From contig CALIUM010000001.1 of NCBI GenBank assembly GCA_938048735.1, forward strand, positions 1 to 64,000: a stretch of 64,000 nt of DNA. Direction: 5' to 3'. Under the pieces are notes generated by a model. It was not told the origin of the DNA. It ran no database searches and saw only the letters and a list, made by a program, of their open reading frames with translations. Positions 34,594-44,070 of this stretch are shown here, one piece after another. Each line of letters starts with the position of its first letter. The first letter of the stretch is position 1. Origin of the DNA: an uncultured archaeon. GTDB lineage: Archaea; Thermoproteota; Bathyarchaeia; TCS64. The position numbers were made by a program, and so were the translations under genes.

Positions 34594-35427
34594 TTGATCA
34601 GGCTTCTTACACCCTGGCCTGCGATGCTCCTAGAAAATGGTGAGAGAGTACTAGTCGCCTCTGACTTCCACTTGGGTTTAGAGTATGAGCTTGCCAAGAT
34701 GGGGATCAGTATCCCATATCAGACTGATAGGATCCTTGGGGAGCTTCTCTCACTCATAAAGGAGCATAATCCAGAGAGGCTTCTGCTTATCGGCGATATA
34801 AAGCATGGGGTTCCGATCACCTCATTCCAGGAGAGTAGGGAGATCCACAGGTTCTTCTCCTCTCTACTGGATGAGGTCAAGGCCATCGATGTGATTCGGG
34901 GCAACCACGATGGAAACCTCCAAAAGCTGGTGCCGGAGGGGGTGATGATCCATTCTTCAAGGGGGCTTATCCTTGGGGATGACTATAGAGTGGCTGCGTT
35001 CCATGGGCATGCATGGCCATCCCCAAAGCTTATGGGGTCCGATCTAATGGTCTTGGGTCATAATCACCCAACAGTCCTATTAAGAACCCCTCTAGGCATC
35101 AGGGCCTCTCAACGCGTCTGGGTTAAGGGAGGATGCTCCGGGGGCTCCCTGGCAAGAGCCTTCCTCGAGCGGGCTGGATTATCCCCCGGGAATGATCCTA
35201 TAAACACTTTCAGATCCCACTTCAAGGTTGATGTTAAGGATCCTGAGGTTATACTGATGCCAGCTTTCAACGATCTCTTGGGAGGCCTTCCGGTAAACTC
35301 GGAGCCCCCAGAAAACCTGCTGGGCCCATTACTTCGATCCGGGGCAATCAACATAGACGCCTTCGAGGTCTACCTACTAGACGGCACATATCTCGGAAGA
35401 GTGGGTTTTCTTAGAGGATTAGCCTAG
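34594..35427 (+). CDS. Calcineurin-like metallophosphoesterase (COG1407-type)
   Basis: 277 aa from TTG. Metal motifs are DFHLG (about 25), GDIKHG, GNHDGN, AFHGHAWP and GHNHP. The fold matches the archaeal predicted ICC-like phosphoesterases, often found near DNA-repair helicases. Here it is divergent from the SWIM gene, consistent with a nucleic-acid role. Substrate unproven. GGAGA precedes the start. Confidence 0.82.
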   Translation: MIRLLTPWPAMLLENGERVLVASDFHLGLEYELAKMGISIPYQTDRILGELLSLIKEHNPERLLLIGDIKHGVPITSFQESREIHRFFSSLLDEVKAIDVIRGNHDGNLQKLVPEGVMIHSSRGLILGDDYRVAAFHGHAWPSPKLMGSDLMVLGHNHPTVLLRTPLGIRASQRVWVKGGCSGGSLARAFLERAGLSPGNDPINTFRSHFKVDVKDPEVILMPAFNDLLGGLPVNSEPPENLLGPLLRSGAINIDAFEVYLLDGTYLGRVGFLRGLA

Positions 35428-35452
35428 TTTCGAGAGTTACATAGAAGACTAT

Positions 35453-36385
35453 TTAACCCTCTTTCCCTAGAGCTTTTAAGATATCGTAGCATAAATGGCA
35501 CTTGTTAACATAAGATAAAGCCCTATTCTCAAATATGACAGCCAAACCTAAGGGGCCTCTATCGCTTAAAAGTTTGAAGATTGGCCTCCTCCACGCCTCC
35601 TCCAAAATATCCTTAAGCCTCTTAACCCTTGCGTTTCCAATGGAGAGGTCTTCTATGGTTCCAGCGGCTGAGCAACATGGTAGAACCCTACCTCCTGGTG
35701 CCACGGCTATGTCTCTTAGAACCGCTTGGCAGCCTCCCTCTAAGGGGCCGCTTCCTTTCAGCCACTCCTCCTCGGGTATCTCAGCCCCTCTTCCAGCGGG
35801 TATGAATCCCATCTCCATCGCAATGACCTGAGGATACCCCCTTTCCTCCCCCCTTCCGATTATGTAGATATCCTCATCTCCCAGCATCCTCTTAACCTCT
35901 TCAATCCTAATCCTGCTTGACTTGGAGGTCGCACACATCAACACTATCTTGAGGCCTAAGCGTCTAGCAACTCTGTAGCTGTTAAGCACCCTCTCAAACG
36001 GTATTAGGCTCTGGTGGAAGTCGTCTACGCTCAGGTTTATAACCTCAAGGCCTGAGTCAACAAGCCTTTTCAGCATCTTCTCGGCTGCGCCCTCTGTGGA
36101 GGCCCAGAAGCTGTTGGTCACACATTCAGTATGAAGCCCGATATCCGAGGCGTATCGAACTAGCCTTAGAAGCATCTCCGGAAGGAGGAAGGGCTCACCG
36201 CCCGTGAAGCTGATATACCTGATCGAAGGTATCTCTCCTGCTTGGTCTATGTAAGCCTCAGCCTCTTTTAGGCTCATCTCCCGCCCCCTATCAGGCCCTG
36301 AGCTGAACCAGCAGTGGCGGCAGGCAGCGTTACAGCGCTCAGTTATTATCATGCCTAACCTGAAGGCGTCGATGACAGGCTCCAT
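35453..36385 (-). CDS. Radical SAM protein with C-terminal cysteine cluster
   Basis: 310 aa. The cluster motif is CNAACRHCW (CxxxCxxC, residues about 18-25), followed by SFTGGEPFL, the SAM-binding GGEP strand, and a TIM-barrel-like body. A C-terminal set of cysteines (ACQ-type GGCQAV, LPCCSA, CHLCY) suggests a SPASM-like auxiliary Fe-S site. SPASM radical SAM enzymes modify peptides or enzymes; no small peptide substrate is adjacent, so the target is unknown. The gene lies between the phosphoesterase and the M28 peptidase, 54 bp from the latter. Confidence 0.82.
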   Translation of the reverse strand: MEPVIDAFRLGMIITERCNAACRHCWFSSGPDRGREMSLKEAEAYIDQAGEIPSIRYISFTGGEPFLLPEMLLRLVRYASDIGLHTECVTNSFWASTEGAAEKMLKRLVDSGLEVINLSVDDFHQSLIPFERVLNSYRVARRLGLKIVLMCATSKSSRIRIEEVKRMLGDEDIYIIGRGEERGYPQVIAMEMGFIPAGRGAEIPEEEWLKGSGPLEGGCQAVLRDIAVAPGGRVLPCCSAAGTIEDLSIGNARVKRLKDILEEAWRRPIFKLLSDRGPLGLAVIFENRALSYVNKCHLCYDILKALGKEG

Positions 36386-36439
36386 AGCTTTCAGCTTAGC
36401 CTCTAATCTATCAGGGAGGCGCTTTCCCTAATAAAGGGG

Positions 36440-38257
36440 CTAGGGGATAAGATCCTTGATCTTAGCCAGGGTCTCTTTTATGGCCTCATTGGCCAGGTAG
36501 AAGCCGTCCTCTACATAGTTCCTATCCCTCTGTAGCTTGGTTCTCAGAAGCTTGAACTCGTGCCCGTGGGGGAGGGGCATCTCTGCTAGCTTAAGGATGC
36601 CCTGGAGCCTCGGGAAGGGGGCCGCCCCGAAGGTCTCCATGGACATCTGCTCCGTCACCTCAGCGTTTGAGTGGGCTATTGGGTTTATGTACCTAGAGAT
36701 CTTCATTAGACACCTGTTCAGCTCCTGATAAGCCTCTTTAGCTCCACTATCTAGAGCCCTCTTCACCGCCTCCTCTAGCCTACCTGATAACTCTCTAAAC
36801 TCTTTGCACCGCTCGATCACAGGGTAGATATTGAAGTGGGATGCGATCTTCTCACTCTTACCCTGCAGCTCCTCGAGGATCCTCAGCATAGCCTCCGCGT
36901 AAGTGGTGAAGTTCAAAGGTAAGACGGGACAGTTGGTCATCTTGAATATAACGTTGAGGTTCACCTCAACATCTCTAGCCAAGATGTCCACATCACCTTT
37001 ATCAAGGGTCTCATATGGGGTGTGCCACCACCATCCTCCCCCTGAGTAGTTGACGAAGGGATCGTAGAGTTCCTTTGGCCTTGCTGAGATTACGCTCGCG
37101 TGGGGGAGGCCCGTCCCCCAGAAGCTGTGATCCCCAGCCCTCGAGGGCCATCTAGTCCCCTCAACCTTTATGCCCGTCACCTCAGCTATGCTCTCCCTGC
37201 AAAGCTCCTCCATCTCCCCTATGCTCACCGCCCTGTACTGGGAGGCCCCGACTACCCCAGGGGAGTCTATATTTAGGAATCCTATGCATTTATACCTGAG
37301 CTCATGCCAGTAGGCGTCGTTGTACCATGTTGATCCAGCATATCTGCCTATCTCATGTCCAGTCCAGAAGGCGAAGCGAATGCTCCTCCTGAGCCCATCC
37401 CTATGCTTACTAAGGATCCTGGCCAGCTCCAGGAGGGCTACCACTCCGGATATGTTGTCGACGCTTCCAGGGGAGAAGGGTGGGGTGTCCACATGCCCGT
37501 TCACAAGAAGGAATTTATCCGGCTCCTCAAAGCCCTTAATCTCCGCGACGACCAGGGGCAATGTCTTCCAACCGGTCTCCACCACCGACGTAACCCTTAC
37601 CCGCATGCCCCCCTCTTTCGCCATCGTCCTAAGCCTCTGCCCATCCCTGTTTGTGACGTGGACGATGGCTGGGATCGTCTGGATAAGGTGGAAGTTCTCG
37701 GGCGTGGGATTTCCCGAGACGGAGAAGTCCGCCCTCTGATGGACCACAGTGGGCATATAGGTGTCTTGCTCTATTACTATGAGTGCCTTCACACCCATCT
37801 CCTGCAGCTTCAACAGCCTCGGGCCCATAAGCCCCATCCACTCTCCTGGGGCCTCCTGCTCTGCTAGGACGACCTTATCGCGGCATTCAACCTCCCCGAT
37901 CTTCTCAGGCTCGATGTAGATCACCTCCCCCTCGATCCCCTCAGGCCCGGTTGAACCCACCTGTCTATAGGGGGTGCACTGGATCTCGACCCTACTGGGA
38001 GAGAGGATCTCAAGCCTCGCCCACTTGGGTTCACTTACATAGGCATCATACCGCAGGATCACAGGCTCAAGGCCGTACTCCTTCAGCTTAGAAGCGATAA
38101 ACTGGATGGCCCTCTCCTCTTGAACACTTCCCGAGGGGCAGGGGGTGAACTCCATAAGATGCCTCCAGTTTTCAAGCATCTCCACCTTGGAGATCTCTTC
38201 CCCCATCTCCTCTAGAAGCCTCTTATCCTCCTCAGAAAGCCTGATCATAAACCTCAA
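36440..38257 (-). CDS. M28-family metallopeptidase with PA-like insert
   Basis: 605 aa. Zinc-site sequence in order: VNGHVDT, VDNISG, WTGHEIG (catalytic Glu), NIDSPG, and a distal WWHTPYETLDKGD. A protease-associated-like insertion spans about 110-250. No signal peptide is visible, so it is likely cytosolic. The C-terminal 150 residues are helical and unlike typical M28 enzymes. Start at TTG 38257 or ATG 38248. A smaller M28 paralog is at 47736-49142. Confidence 0.85.
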   Translation of the reverse strand: MRFMIRLSEEDKRLLEEMGEEISKVEMLENWRHLMEFTPCPSGSVQEERAIQFIASKLKEYGLEPVILRYDAYVSEPKWARLEILSPSRVEIQCTPYRQVGSTGPEGIEGEVIYIEPEKIGEVECRDKVVLAEQEAPGEWMGLMGPRLLKLQEMGVKALIVIEQDTYMPTVVHQRADFSVSGNPTPENFHLIQTIPAIVHVTNRDGQRLRTMAKEGGMRVRVTSVVETGWKTLPLVVAEIKGFEEPDKFLLVNGHVDTPPFSPGSVDNISGVVALLELARILSKHRDGLRRSIRFAFWTGHEIGRYAGSTWYNDAYWHELRYKCIGFLNIDSPGVVGASQYRAVSIGEMEELCRESIAEVTGIKVEGTRWPSRAGDHSFWGTGLPHASVISARPKELYDPFVNYSGGGWWWHTPYETLDKGDVDILARDVEVNLNVIFKMTNCPVLPLNFTTYAEAMLRILEELQGKSEKIASHFNIYPVIERCKEFRELSGRLEEAVKRALDSGAKEAYQELNRCLMKISRYINPIAHSNAEVTEQMSMETFGAAPFPRLQGILKLAEMPLPHGHEFKLLRTKLQRDRNYVEDGFYLANEAIKETLAKIKDLIP

Positions 38258-38419
38258 ACAAAATAAGACCTAGACCATATAAATCTTGTAGACCTCCTAA
38301 GGAAAAAGTCTCGTTGCTCTCCTAAAATCTGGTTAAGCCCTCCAGAAGCCTTGTATCTTCCGCGCGGTGATTCCCTATCCCTCCCTTTATCAATCTTCCT
38401 GTTTTGCCGAGAGCCAGGT

Positions 38420-38720
38420 GGTTGCCAAGCCAGTATATGGAATATATTGATGTCTACGTAGCTTTTTGGCTCCACAATCCTCTCATAACCTCAAACAGGG
38501 ACTCGTCCAGATCCTCCGGCCAATTTGATACGTTGAAAGTGAAGCACCTGTTGGCAATTGATTCGAGTTTCCCAATAATTATGGCCTTTCCTTAAGCCCT
38601 AACCCTGAGGCATCCCCCCTTTTCATCCCCACCCTTAAGAGCCCTTGGGATAACTCCTCCCTAGTCCATAAATACCATCTCACCCTTGAGGCATCTGTAT
38701 TCGATATGGTCTACCTTCCA
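38420..38720 (-). pseudogene. Decayed coding relic, family unrecognised
   Basis: The reverse strand shows protein-like segments interrupted by stops and one frameshift: VDHIEYRCLKGEMVFMD, then KAIIIGKLESIANRC.TFNVSNWPED, then EVMRGL with a frameshift into EPKSYVDINIFHILAWQPPG. The gap 38258-38827 otherwise contains no intact gene. I do not recognise the family. Confidence 0.35.
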
Positions 38721-38827
38721 GAACTAGCCCCGAGTCTTGTTCTGTTCCACAGTTTACGAAATAAAGGGGCTAAACTCTGATGGCTTGGTACAATCGAAGC
38801 AGAGAAGCGAGATCCATTATTTTAGAT

Positions 38828-38906
38828 TGGTGGGGCCGCCCGGATTCGAACCGGGGACCTCGCGGGCCCGAGCCGCGCATCTTAGACCAAACTGGACCAC
38901 GGCCCC
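38828..38906 (-). tRNA. tRNA-Pro (CGG), CCA encoded
   Basis: On the minus strand GGGGCCG pairs with CGGCCCC (acceptor), the anticodon stem CGCGG/CCGCG closes a CTCGGGC loop giving anticodon CGG, and the T arm is CCCGG-TTCGAAT-CCGGG. Discriminator A is followed by an encoded CCA (38828-38830). No intron. Open frames antisense to it are artefacts. Confidence 0.95.
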
Positions 38907-39093
38907 GCTTACCTTTCCCCTCTTAGGTTCGTTCGCCCTTCATGAGAAGAAACCTCTCCATCTTTAAAAACGATTCACCTCTGCCGAGACCTCTCTACAT
39001 GTCTTAAAATAGAGGGCAAGGTATCTGCTATGAAGGTGAAGATATTAAGAATAAGAAAAGAATTTAAGAAGCTTTTATAATCGTAATAGATGG

Positions 39094-39573
39094 ATGTTGG
39101 CTATGTATGATCTTGAGAGGATAAGAAGTTCCTCTGAACCAATTGGGGAGTATCTTCAAACTGTTTTAAAAGACCATCCCAACTTCGCGAGAAGATATGA
39201 GGAGTATCATCTAGATATGATGACCATAGATGAGATGAAGAGGTTTGCGGAAGATCACATAATAATAGTCTTTTCTGCGGAGTGGTGTAAGGACTGTGCT
39301 AAAAACGTGCCCGTTTTGGGCCTCATCTCCGAGAAAACGGGGATGGAGATAAGAGTGTATGGCCACCTCATGAGAGATCCTTTAAACCCCAATGAGAGGT
39401 GGAAGATTCCGCCATCTCCCCCCGAGGTCAGGGAATTCGAAGTGGTGAAGATCCCATTAATAATAGTTCTTAATAAGAAGGGAGATAGGGTTGGAGAGAT
39501 TATCGAGAATCCTCCAGAGGGGCAGAGCCTTGAGGAGGCAATCCTGAGGATCCTGAAGAGATCTCAAGAATAG
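39094..39573 (+). CDS. Thioredoxin-fold protein (WCKDC motif)
   Basis: 159 aa. A helical N-terminus (1-45) leads into a thioredoxin fold with IIVFSAEWCKDCAKNVPVL (active CxxC at about 69-72) and the cis-proline region VVKIPLIIVLNKKG. Cytosolic, probably a thiol-disulfide exchange protein; its partner is unknown. A TATA-like CTTTTATAATC lies 14-23 bases before the ATG. Followed by a 296-bp gap with T-rich tracts (39595-39620) that may terminate it. Confidence 0.8.
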   Translation: MLAMYDLERIRSSSEPIGEYLQTVLKDHPNFARRYEEYHLDMMTIDEMKRFAEDHIIIVFSAEWCKDCAKNVPVLGLISEKTGMEIRVYGHLMRDPLNPNERWKIPPSPPEVREFEVVKIPLIIVLNKKGDRVGEIIENPPEGQSLEEAILRILKRSQE

Positions 39574-39869
39574 ACGGAAACATGCTCACCCGACTCATTT
39601 TTACCCTTTTATTTTGATGAGAGGATTTCCAGCTTAAATACTTCTTGAGATGCTTGATCCTCCTTTAAATGCGAGTACTGTTCCCGGGCTGATAAGAGCA
39701 TGGTTGCTATCTTGAAAAGCCGAAACTCTAGATGTCCACTCACTTTTGTTAGTGATAAAACTCCTTAATCCGCTCCTATCTAGGGTGGAGAAGGTGAATA
39801 TCTTCGAACCCCTTTAGCGGTTGAATCCCCTATGAATGAGTTCATTGAGAATTTGATGGGGAAGTTTTG

Positions 39870-40907
39870 TCACTCCTCCTTTATCTCGTCGATTATGGTC
39901 ATGTTTAGGACGGCCTCAGCTATGTCGCCTCCATACTCGGCTGTTCTGAGGATGCTCTCTATGATGAGCCTCAAGGATGGCACATCTTCAGGCGGGGCGT
40001 TCTTGATGATCTTCTGTACGGCCTTTGCCTCCAAACCCCTCGTCTCCACAACCCCCTCAAGTACAGAGTCCGCTGAGGTGTAACTCCACTCATAGAGGGA
40101 GGCCATAGCCCTCTCGAAGAGCTTAAGGGCCAATGAGCTCATGGAGCGGAGCTCATTGGCCACCTCCTCACTGAGGGCCGACAGGGTCAGCGTAAGGCTA
40201 TTCTCAGCTATATCGGCGGCGTGGTCCGCCACCCTCTCGACAGACTTGGCGATCAACCTATAACCTAAGCACTCCTTTGGGGATTTGAGCCCTATCTCTT
40301 GGAGGATGCGCCTGTCAGAGGCCGCTTCCTTCAACAGCCTTACGATATATAGGTTGAACCTGTCGACCTCGTCATCCATGGCGACCACCTCCCGAGCCAG
40401 CTGGGGATTCCCGGAGGATAGGGCCTCTATGGCGTCACGGTGCATGGAGATGGTGATCATGCTCATCCTTCTGAGGGCATCATTAACCGAGAGTTCCGGG
40501 TAGCTCAGGAGGACCTGTAGGGTCAGCTCATTAGGGGTGTCGGAGAGGATCTCTGTTCCCACAAGCTTCCTCCTGACAAACTCCTTAACAGCATATCTCT
40601 GCTTAAGGTCTATCCTCTTCTCAGGGTTCTTCACCTGAATAATGTTATAACCAGTCAGATAGGAGGAGACGACTCTTCTAACAAGGCTTTCGGGTGTAAC
40701 ATCATCGGAGGTAGTTATCACTGCTTTTTTAGGCCTCTCCTCCAGCTTTACATCTCTGGGCTTGATTATGATCGAGTCATCCATCTCCTTGACGCTGACC
40801 AACCCCCCACGTTTTATTCCAAGGCGGTCCACCCACCTCTTTGGAATAGAGACTATATACGTAGACCCCCCGGTCAACTGAACCCTTCTGACCTCCTCCT
40901 CGAACAT
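39870..40907 (-). CDS. Phosphate uptake regulator: AbrB-like DNA-binding domain fused to PhoU
   Basis: 345 aa. The N-terminus (1-50) is a SpoVT/AbrB swapped-hairpin domain (VQLTGGSTYIVSIPKRWVDRLGIKRG). It is followed by a linker and two three-helix PhoU repeats with the family metal-binding pattern (ERVADHAADIAE; ILRTAEYGGDIAE). This AbrB-PhoU fusion is typical of archaea and is believed to sense phosphate status and regulate the divergent pst operon; a second plain PhoU closes that operon. TATA-like sequence sits about 30 bases before its ATG. Confidence 0.88.
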   Translation of the reverse strand: MFEEEVRRVQLTGGSTYIVSIPKRWVDRLGIKRGGLVSVKEMDDSIIIKPRDVKLEERPKKAVITTSDDVTPESLVRRVVSSYLTGYNIIQVKNPEKRIDLKQRYAVKEFVRRKLVGTEILSDTPNELTLQVLLSYPELSVNDALRRMSMITISMHRDAIEALSSGNPQLAREVVAMDDEVDRFNLYIVRLLKEAASDRRILQEIGLKSPKECLGYRLIAKSVERVADHAADIAENSLTLTLSALSEEVANELRSMSSLALKLFERAMASLYEWSYTSADSVLEGVVETRGLEAKAVQKIIKNAPPEDVPSLRLIIESILRTAEYGGDIAEAVLNMTIIDEIKEE

Positions 40908-40933
40908 CTTCCTTTCTAAATAGATTTTGAAGT

Positions 40934-40995
40934 AAATATATAAATTTTTTCATTATTATATTTTAAATAAATTGTTGGGAAAAACTATATATAGC
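40934..40995. promoter_or_regulatory. Divergent promoters of AbrB-PhoU and the pst operon
   Basis: On the minus strand TTTATATATTT (about 40935-40945) lies 30-40 bases before the regulator ATG at 40907. On the plus strand AACTATATATAG (40983-40994) lies about 30 bases before the small ORF at 41022. The two TATA-like boxes are 40 bp apart, so one regulator dimer could act on both. Confidence 0.5.
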
Positions 40996-41021
40996 TCTTC
41001 GAAGCTTCTTACCGGAGCAAT

Positions 41022-41141
41022 ATGGGAAGAAGGATATTTCCACGACCAATAATAGCCCGAAGGCTGCTAAATCAAATCCATAAAACAGAAGATGTTCAAA
41101 TCAAGAATTCAAACCATTTAAAAATTGAGGTGAAAATATGA
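41022..41141 (+). CDS. 39-aa basic small ORF translationally coupled to pstS
   Basis: An ATG frame (MGRRIFPRPIIARRLL then QIHKTEDVQIK...) preceded by GGAG at the expected distance and by the pst operon TATA box. Its TGA overlaps the pstS start as ATGA, the same coupling seen between pstA and pstB. The N-terminus is strongly basic. Either a leader peptide controlling pstS translation or a small regulatory protein; no homolog recognised. Confidence 0.55.
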   Translation: MGRRIFPRPIIARRLLNQIHKTEDVQIKNSNHLKIEVKI

Positions 41142-42241
41142 AATATAAAATCGTGATACTACTTACTGTAACATTAATAACAGGGGTGTTTTTTACTTTT
41201 CAATACTTGAATCCGACATCAAGAACTCAAACAATAACATTAAATGGTGCTGGAGCAACCTTCCCCTTCCCATTAATAGACAAATGGATATCAGAATATC
41301 ATAAAATAAAACCAGAGGTTCAATTAAATTATCAATCTATAGGAAGCGGTGGAGGAATAAAACAGCATATAGAAAAAACGGTTCAATTTGCGGCTAGCGA
41401 TGCACCCTTGACTTCAGAACAATATCTTGTTGCTAACTCCCTGCATATACCCATAACAATAGGTGGGGTGGTTCCAATATATAACCTCCCAGGAAATCCA
41501 AAGGGAATTAAGTTTACCGGCGAAATCTTAGTAGACATATATCTCGGAAAAATAAGAAAGTGGAATGATCCTAGAATTTTAGAAATCAATCCAACGGTAA
41601 ACCTTCCAGACAAAGATATTGTTGTGGTGCATAGGTCTGATGGAAGTGGAACGACTTTCATATGGACAAGCTATCTATCAGAGGTAAGCAAGGAGTGGAA
41701 GGAGACTGTGGGTAAGGGGACTTCTGTTAAATGGCCAACTGGAATTGGTGGAAAGGGAAATGAAGGTGTGGCAGGTCTAGTATCTCAAAACCCCTACTCT
41801 ATAGGATATGTCGAGTTCATATACGCCAAAAAGAATAATATAACTTGGGGTCTGGTGAAGAATGCCGCTGGAGAATTTATAGAGCCTAGTCTGAAATCTT
41901 TTGCGGCGGCTGCTGCTCACGCCGCAGTATCACTACCGAAAGGCGACGCAGACTGGTCGAAGGTCTCAATCGTCGAGAACATAATCAATAACACACAAGC
42001 AACTGGAGCATATCCCATAACGAGTTTTTCGTACTTTATCATCCACAAAGAGCTTAACATCTTGCCAAACATGGATGAGGCGGCAGCCAGAGCCCTCGTG
42101 GAATTTTTATGGTGGACGTTACATGAAGGACAAAAATATTCTGCAGATTTAGATTATGTTCCATTACCTGAGAGCATCGTAAAACATAATGAAGAAACTA
42201 TTAAAATGGTGACTTTTAATGGCAAAAAGCTGCTGGGATAA
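41138..42241 (+). CDS. pstS: Phosphate-binding protein PstS
   Basis: 367 aa. An N-terminal signal or anchor helix (7-25), then the periplasmic-type binding protein: LNGAGATFPFPLIDKW, YQSIGSGGGI, AASDAPLT, and HRSDGSGTTFIWTSYLS, all phosphate-ligand regions of PstS. It would be anchored outside the membrane and deliver phosphate to PstC/A. The first 550 bases are AT-rich, with a gradual return to mixed composition. Confidence 0.95.
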   Translation: MKYKIVILLTVTLITGVFFTFQYLNPTSRTQTITLNGAGATFPFPLIDKWISEYHKIKPEVQLNYQSIGSGGGIKQHIEKTVQFAASDAPLTSEQYLVANSLHIPITIGGVVPIYNLPGNPKGIKFTGEILVDIYLGKIRKWNDPRILEINPTVNLPDKDIVVVHRSDGSGTTFIWTSYLSEVSKEWKETVGKGTSVKWPTGIGGKGNEGVAGLVSQNPYSIGYVEFIYAKKNNITWGLVKNAAGEFIEPSLKSFAAAAAHAAVSLPKGDADWSKVSIVENIINNTQATGAYPITSFSYFIIHKELNILPNMDEAAARALVEFLWWTLHEGQKYSADLDYVPLPESIVKHNEETIKMVTFNGKKLLG

Positions 42242-42293
42242 GAAAGGAAATTTTGGTTCAAATATTTTTATTAATAAATTAGATATTGTGACT

Positions 42294-43235
42294 ATGAAGG
42301 ATTTTAGAGAAAAACTTAGGGGAGACTACTTATTGTTGCTCCTTACCGGAGCCTCTGCCTCTTCAGTCTTCATAATTATCTGCTTAATCATCTATAAGTT
42401 GATCGAAGGGTCTTGGCTTTCAATTCAGAGATTTGGAATTGGATTTTTCATCGGCACTGAGTGGGATCCGGCCATCTCTCAAACCTTCGGCGCTCTGCCC
42501 CTCGTATTCGGCACCCTTGTAACATCAGGTATCGCACTCCTTATCGGCGTACCCATCTCCCTAGGTGTTGGTCTAGTTCTCTCTGAGTATATGCCTAGGC
42601 AACTCAGTTTTGCTACCTCCTTCGTAATCGAACTATTGGCTGCGATTCCGAGCGTCATATATGGGCTGTGGGGTATTTTCACCCTGGCTCCCTTTCTAAG
42701 AGATAATGTATATCCATATCTCCAAGCACTTCTTGGATTTACACCATTATTCTCAGGTCCAATCTATGGTGGTGGAGTTCTTACTGCAGGGATTATCCTA
42801 GCCATAATGATAGTTCCAACGATATCCTCGATTTCAAGGGATGTATTTTCGGCGGTTCCGAACTCCCTGAGGGAGGCGGTGATCTCCCTGGGAGCAACGA
42901 GATGGGAGGCCGTGAAGATAGTGATGAGCTATGCGAGGTCTGGGGTCATAGGCGCGGTCGTCTTAGGTTTAGGGCGCGCCGTGGGGGAGACGATGGCGGT
43001 AACAATGGTTATAGGCAACAGGTTTCAGGTCTTCCCTTCATCCCTCTTTGATGCGTGGTACACCTTAGCCGCCATCATCGCGAACGAGTTTACAGAGGCG
43101 ACCTATGACCTATATCTCAGCGCTCTCATCGAGGTGGGTCTAGTTCTCTTCCTTTTCACCTTGATGATCAATATCCTAGCCAGAATTATAATCCTGAGGG
43201 CCCTTGGGCCCATGAGGGGGATTGCGAGGGAGTGA
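42294..43235 (+). CDS. pstC: Phosphate ABC transporter permease PstC
   Basis: About 313 aa from the ATG at 42294 (MKDFREKLRG...), chosen over an upstream in-frame ATG at 42219 that would run inside pstS and give a non-family leader. Six membrane helices with the permease EAA-like loop (REAVISLGATRWEAVKIVM) that docks PstB, and GLGRAVGETMAVTMVIGN. Two bases separate its stop from the pstA ATG. Confidence 0.93.
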   Translation: MKDFREKLRGDYLLLLLTGASASSVFIIICLIIYKLIEGSWLSIQRFGIGFFIGTEWDPAISQTFGALPLVFGTLVTSGIALLIGVPISLGVGLVLSEYMPRQLSFATSFVIELLAAIPSVIYGLWGIFTLAPFLRDNVYPYLQALLGFTPLFSGPIYGGGVLTAGIILAIMIVPTISSISRDVFSAVPNSLREAVISLGATRWEAVKIVMSYARSGVIGAVVLGLGRAVGETMAVTMVIGNRFQVFPSSLFDAWYTLAAIIANEFTEATYDLYLSALIEVGLVLFLFTLMINILARIIILRALGPMRGIARE

Positions 43236-43236
43236 G

Positions 43237-44070
43237 ATGTATCATTACAGGATGAGAAGATTAGTGGATGATTTGATGAGAGTCCTCGTTTGGCTAGCTT
43301 TGGTGGTGGCTTTAATCCCGCTATTCAGCATACTTGGAGAGGTCTTCTCGAAAGGCGTCCCCCACCTCAACGTGGATGTTTTGATTAGTCCTATGCCCAC
43401 AGTTGGGGAGCAGGGTGGGGGGATCGGGAACGCGATACAGGGTACGCTGATCACGATATTTTTGGCCTCTATAATGGGGGTTCCCCTAGGAGTGTTATCC
43501 GGCATACTCCTTAGCGAATATGGTGAATTCAAACTATCCTCAGCTGTTAGGTTCTTCAACGATGTTTTAAGCGGATTTCCTTCAATAGTGATCGGGATTT
43601 TCAGCTACACCGTAATTGTTACATCCATCGGTTTTTCGGTGATGGCTGCGGCATTTGCCTTAGCCATCATAATGGTCCCCATCATCACAAGAACTACTGA
43701 GGAGGCCCTAAAAATAGTTCCACTAACAGTCAGGGAGGCGGCTCTGGCCCTGGGTATACCCAGATGGAAGACCTTAATCTATATAGTGATAAGGGGAGCG
43801 AAAAGGGGCATAGTCACAGGAATCCTTCTTGCCATCGCGAGGGTAGCGGGAGAATCAGCCCCGATTCTAATCACTATGGGGTATTGGAGGTGGTGGTTTT
43901 CGGGCCTCAACAAGCCAGTAGCAAACCTAGCCTTGAACATCTACCTCTTCGCGATATCACCCTTCGATAACTGGAGGAACCTTGCTTGGGTCTCAGCCCT
44001 TACTCTCACGGCCATGATCCTCATAATTAATGTTTTTTTGAGGATCTTTACAAAGGAGAAATATATATGA
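43237..44070 (+). CDS. pstA: Phosphate ABC transporter permease PstA
   Basis: About 277 aa from the ATG at 43237, which follows GGGAG at the end of pstC. Six helices; the EAA loop is [19 protein letters not shown] and the [13 protein letters not shown] segment is diagnostic of PstA. The stop overlaps the pstB start as ATGA. Partner of PstC in the channel. Confidence 0.93.
   Translation: MYHYRMRRLVDDLMRVLVWLALVVALIPLFSILGEVFSKGVPHLNVDVLISPMPTVGEQGGGIGNAIQGTLITIFLASIMGVPLGVLSGILLSEYGEFKLSSAVRFFNDVLSGFPSIVIGIFSYTVIVTSIGFSVMAAAFALAIIMVPIITRTTEEALKIVPLTVREAALALGIPRWKTLIYIVIRGAKRGIVTGILLAIARVAGESAPILITMGYWRWWFSGLNKPVANLALNIYLFAISPFDNWRNLAWVSALTLTAMILIINVFLRIFTKEKYI

Noticed and set aside
38737..38967. 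Open frame with a GFEPGTSRARA-like stretch
   Set aside because: It is the antisense translation of the tRNA-Pro T arm and anticodon arm, a known annotation artefact.
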